From positions 1 through 7,912 of the forward strand of contig CAILUB010000316.1 of NCBI GenBank assembly GCA_903837305.1: 7,912 bases of DNA, read 5' to 3'. This document shows, one piece after another, positions 5,828 through 7,912 of this stretch (its first letter is position 1; each line of letters opens with the position of its first letter). The stretch comes from an uncultured Cytophagaceae bacterium. Its GTDB lineage: Bacteria > Bacteroidota > Bacteroidia > Cytophagales > Spirosomataceae. Under the pieces are notes generated by a model. The model was not told the DNA's origin, did not search any database, and worked only from the letters and a program-made list of their open reading frames with translations. A program made the position numbers and the translations under genes.

Positions 5828-7287
5828 TTATTGACGTGTTTTTGGAGGATGCGGCTACTCTCTTTTCTAGCTGAACGAGTTTTTCTCATCGCCCAAACTT
5901 GATCCGACGCCGTCTTTCTTGTCGCACTTAAATCCACGACCGGAGCGGGATAATCCACCCCGATTTTGACCCCGTACAAAGTCTGTTCCATGTCACTTAA
6001 TTTCCAAGGTTCGTGAATCAAGGTAGACGGAATCGACGCTAATTCCGGCACCCATTTTTTGATGAAGATTCCGTCTGGATCATGGGCATAAGAATTCTTA
6101 ATCGGGTTATATATTCGGATGGTATTAATACCTGTTACACCCGCTTGCATTTGGATTTGAGGGTAGTGAATGCCCGGCTCGTAGTCGAGAAATTGCCGTG
6201 CTAGAAAATGCGCTAAATCCCGCCAATCCTGCCATAGATTAAATACAAAAAACGACACGACCATTGCTCGCATCCGGAAATTCAAATAACCGGTCGCGAC
6301 CACGCAGCGCATACACGCATCGATGAGAGGAACTCCGGTTTGGCCTTTTTGCCAAGCCTGAATCAAGAACTCATCGCGGTCTTTCTCGAGCGCTTTGTAG
6401 GCCTTATTTACAGGTTCAAATTCCATTCTCGATTCATCCTCAAACTTCTGCATGAAATGACCTTGCCAATGCAATCGGGAGGTGAAATTAGAGAGTGCCC
6501 GTTTATTCAAAGCGGTCTTGTAATGCTGCATGGTGAACGTATGAGCCATCCGCATGCTGATATTTCCGTAAGCTAAATAAGGAGAAATCCGACTACAACC
6601 TCGTCTACTTGCCTCCGGTTTACTGATGGAAAAGCTATAGTCTTTATGCCGAGATTCGATGAAACTTTTCAGGTATTTCCAACCCCAGTATTCACCACCT
6701 TCTTGGAAGACAAGATTCCGTGTTTTAAATGCAAGTGGCAGTTCTGGACCTTTAAAAGCATCATAAAATTCAGACGACAAGCGCAGCAAATTCCAGTTAT
6801 CCTCGCGAACTAAATAAGGTTCATGCCGCATCGTCTCTTCCCAGCGTTGTTGCCATGTTTTCCGCGATTTCAAGCGGCGAATTACGCCGCCGGAGGGAGT
6901 TTCATTCCATAAAATGCCAGCGCTACGACAAAAGTTCGCCACCGCTTTGTCCCGTTGAAAACTCAAATCATTTCCAATCTCCTGATGGGAGAAAATTTGG
7001 CGAATTTCATATTGCTCAGAAATTGCTTTAAACACCGGTAAAACCTCGGAATGAAAGAGGTAAAGGATTCCGTTTCGGTCCTCTAATCGCCCCTGCATCT
7101 CGACTAAAGATTCGTGAATAAATCGCCAATGTCTGACGTCGCTATCAGGAAAAGCGATCAGGGATGGCTCGAAGAAATAAACCAATAACACCGGTATATC
7201 AGAATCCAAAGCCCGGTACAAAGGCTCGTGGTCCGTAAAGCGGAGGTCACGTTTGAACCAGACGATATGGATAGGGGATTTGGCCAT
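5824..7287 (-). CDS. Cryptochrome/deoxyribodipyrimidine photolyase family protein with altered tryptophan region
   Basis: A 487-residue two-domain photolyase/cryptochrome. Residues 5-165 are the N-terminal DNA_photolyase alpha/beta domain ([18 protein letters not shown] at 6-23). The FAD domain has [17 protein letters not shown] (228-244), RLHWQGHF (271-278), [20 protein letters not shown] (315-334) and RIYNP (391-395). Where typical photolyases read DGDLA.NN..WQW, this protein reads [16 protein letters not shown] (368-383). Both WQW tryptophans are missing and the stretch is two residues shorter. I have seen this variant motif in a separate bacterial clade, so it is probably a conserved subfamily and not a broken gene. 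Absence of the WQW segment also argues against cry-DASH. It is the first gene of the minus-strand operon. The lysine/arginine-rich tail (456-487) is an unusual extension. FAD binding and repair activity are inferred. Confidence 0.88.
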   Translation of the reverse strand: MAKSPIHIVWFKRDLRFTDHEPLYRALDSDIPVLLVYFFEPSLIAFPDSDVRHWRFIHESLVEMQGRLEDRNGILYLFHSEVLPVFKAISEQYEIRQIFSHQEIGNDLSFQRDKAVANFCRSAGILWNETPSGGVIRRLKSRKTWQQRWEETMRHEPYLVREDNWNLLRLSSEFYDAFKGPELPLAFKTRNLVFQEGGEYWGWKYLKSFIESRHKDYSFSISKPEASRRGCSRISPYLAYGNISMRMAHTFTMQHYKTALNKRALSNFTSRLHWQGHFMQKFEDESRMEFEPVNKAYKALEKDRDEFLIQAWQKGQTGVPLIDACMRCVVATGYLNFRMRAMVVSFFVFNLWQDWRDLAHFLARQFLDYEPGIHYPQIQMQAGVTGINTIRIYNPIKNSYAHDPDGIFIKKWVPELASIPSTLIHEPWKLSDMEQTLYGVKIGVDYPAPVVDLSATRKTASDQVWAMRKTRSARKESSRILQKHVNK

Positions 7288-7297
7288 GAAATACTAA

Positions 7298-7324
7298 CTG
7301 AAAAAACCCATAGGATGTTTTCAG
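7298..7324. promoter_or_regulatory. 27-bp imperfect palindrome in the divergent promoter region (possible operator)
   Basis: CTGAAAA (7298-7304) and TTTTCAG (7318-7324) form a perfect 7-bp inverted repeat centred on 7311. Inner CC (7308-7309), GG (7313-7314) and one A-T pair share the same centre, so 10 of 13 half-site positions are symmetric. It lies between the photolyase start (7287) and the -7 element at 7337-7344. That is about 39 bases before the expected transcription start of the exported-protein gene, a position suited to a dimeric activator or to shared control. No regulator is identified. Confidence 0.4.
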
Positions 7325-7336
7325 AAAGAAAAAGCG

Positions 7337-7344
7337 TACCTTTG
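7337..7344 (+). promoter_or_regulatory. Bacteroidota -7 promoter element for the exported-protein gene
   Basis: TACCTTTG exactly matches TAnnTTTG and ends 28 bases before the ATG at 7373, giving a leader of roughly 20-25 bases. No TTG/TTTG -33 box is visible at the usual spacing. The palindrome at 7298-7324 occupies that zone instead, which would fit an activator-dependent promoter. Confidence 0.55.
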
Positions 7345-7372
7345 CACCGGCTTTTACCCCTAATGTATCAAA

Positions 7373-7912
7373 ATGAAACAATTTATAACCCTTTGCTTTA
7401 TCATATTTGCGACCAGCACCCTGAATGCTCAAACAGGAAGCATCGAAGTGAGCACTGGTGGATTCTCCTTCATCCCAGCTTTTACCTCGAAAGAGCCTAA
7501 TATAATCATCAACGCCAGCACAAATCCGAAAAGGAGATTAATTGGTTCCATGATGTATATGATGCGCATCCAGAGTATGACGCCTACGACTGTGGTGTTA
7601 TTTACGCGCTACCGATTTATTGATAAGAAATTTAAGGCCATTATAGGGATTCACATGCCGGCGTTTCAAATGACGGAAGAGTACAAGGTGACGAGCTTCT
7701 TTGGTCGGGATTTGACGATGTCTTATCCTTTGAATTCAAAATGGAGTCTGGGTTCTTTTATCTTAAATGGCCAGGCACGCAATACGGACTTTAAAGTGAC
7801 TCTTCTCTCTGGAAATACGAATTACCGCCATAAAAAATGGAACTTCTTGTCTCAGGGCTATTTTCTTTCCGTGGGGGATTTAACCGGCGTTGCGGAGACG
7901 ATTTCCTATGAC
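7373..7912 (+). CDS. Exported, probably cell-envelope protein (partial, runs off the window)
   Basis: An ATG at 7373 opens 180 codons with no stop before the window ends. The first residues, MKQFITLCFIIFATSTLNAQ, are a Sec signal peptide with probable cleavage after A19 (LNA|Q). The mature part alternates short polar and hydrophobic stretches (for example TVVLFTRYRFIDKKFKAIIG, SKWSLGSFILNGQA) and ends in NFLSQGYFLSVGDLTGVAET. This pattern suggests beta strands, as in a small outer-membrane or periplasmic beta-rich protein. I do not recognise a specific family. It is transcribed divergently from the photolyase operon behind its own TAnnTTTG element. Any functional tie to the photolyases is unknown. 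Confidence 0.75.
   Translation, partial: MKQFITLCFIIFATSTLNAQTGSIEVSTGGFSFIPAFTSKEPNIIINASTNPKRRLIGSMMYMMRIQSMTPTTVVLFTRYRFIDKKFKAIIGIHMPAFQMTEEYKVTSFFGRDLTMSYPLNSKWSLGSFILNGQARNTDFKVTLLSGNTNYRHKKWNFLSQGYFLSVGDLTGVAETISYD

Noticed and set aside
5824..7287. Assignment of this gene as a cry-DASH cryptochrome
   Set aside because: The WQW-type segment followed by the DASH-type motif is absent; [10 protein letters not shown] with RIYNP places it in a different bacterial clade.
7228..7500. Open frames on both strands around the divergent intergenic region
   Set aside because: The plus frame overlaps the photolyase start and reads the signal-peptide gene out of frame. The minus frame crosses the promoter element. 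Neither has family features.
1..7912. Mobile element, CRISPR array, tRNA/rRNA or phage genes
   Set aside because: No repeats with regular spacing, terminal inverted repeats, transposase motifs or tRNA-like folds were noticed.

Overview
The window looks like a chromosomal segment from a Bacteroidota bacterium, probably of the Cytophagales/Flavobacteriia side. The reasons are: several starts lack a Shine-Dalgarno sequence; two promoters carry the TAnnTTTG -7 element typical of this phylum; and the families present (DUF2256, the TIGR03643 family and a stand-alone photolyase FAD-domain protein) are in the form I associate with that group. Base composition is moderate and no mobile element, CRISPR array, tRNA or rRNA was seen. 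Species cannot be named from the sequence alone.

Left part (1-2791): the last codons of an unidentified gene are followed by a rho-independent terminator. Next come a CorA-family divalent cation transporter (+) and a convergent GNAT acetyltransferase (-) whose C-terminal tail is encoded antisense to the end of corA. On the other side of the divergent promoter region lies a DUF4386 membrane-protein relic (+). It has lost its middle and its frame, but its surviving stop still overlaps the start of a PhzF-family isomerase gene. A 51-codon lysine-rich small ORF follows PhzF after two bases.

Central and right part (2885-7287): this is a compact light-dependent flavoprotein / DNA-repair island. 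The plus-strand arm is DUF2256 zinc-ribbon, then a TIGR03643-type HTH-like protein, then a stand-alone photolyase FAD-binding-domain protein, all overlapping. It meets a minus-strand two-gene operon tail to tail with a 21-base overlap. That operon is a photolyase/cryptochrome lacking the usual WQW tryptophans, followed through an ATGA overlap by a protein of the bacterial (6-4) photolyase (FeS-BCP) class that lacks the iron-sulphur cysteines. Three diverged photolyase-superfamily proteins and two tiny putative nucleic-acid-binding partners therefore sit in about 4.4 kb. This is the most interesting system in the window. A functional link between the genes is inferred from gene order, not demonstrated.

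Right edge (7288-7912): an intergenic region holds a 27-bp imperfect palindrome and a clear -7 promoter element. It is followed by the start of an exported, probably cell-envelope, protein that runs off the window.
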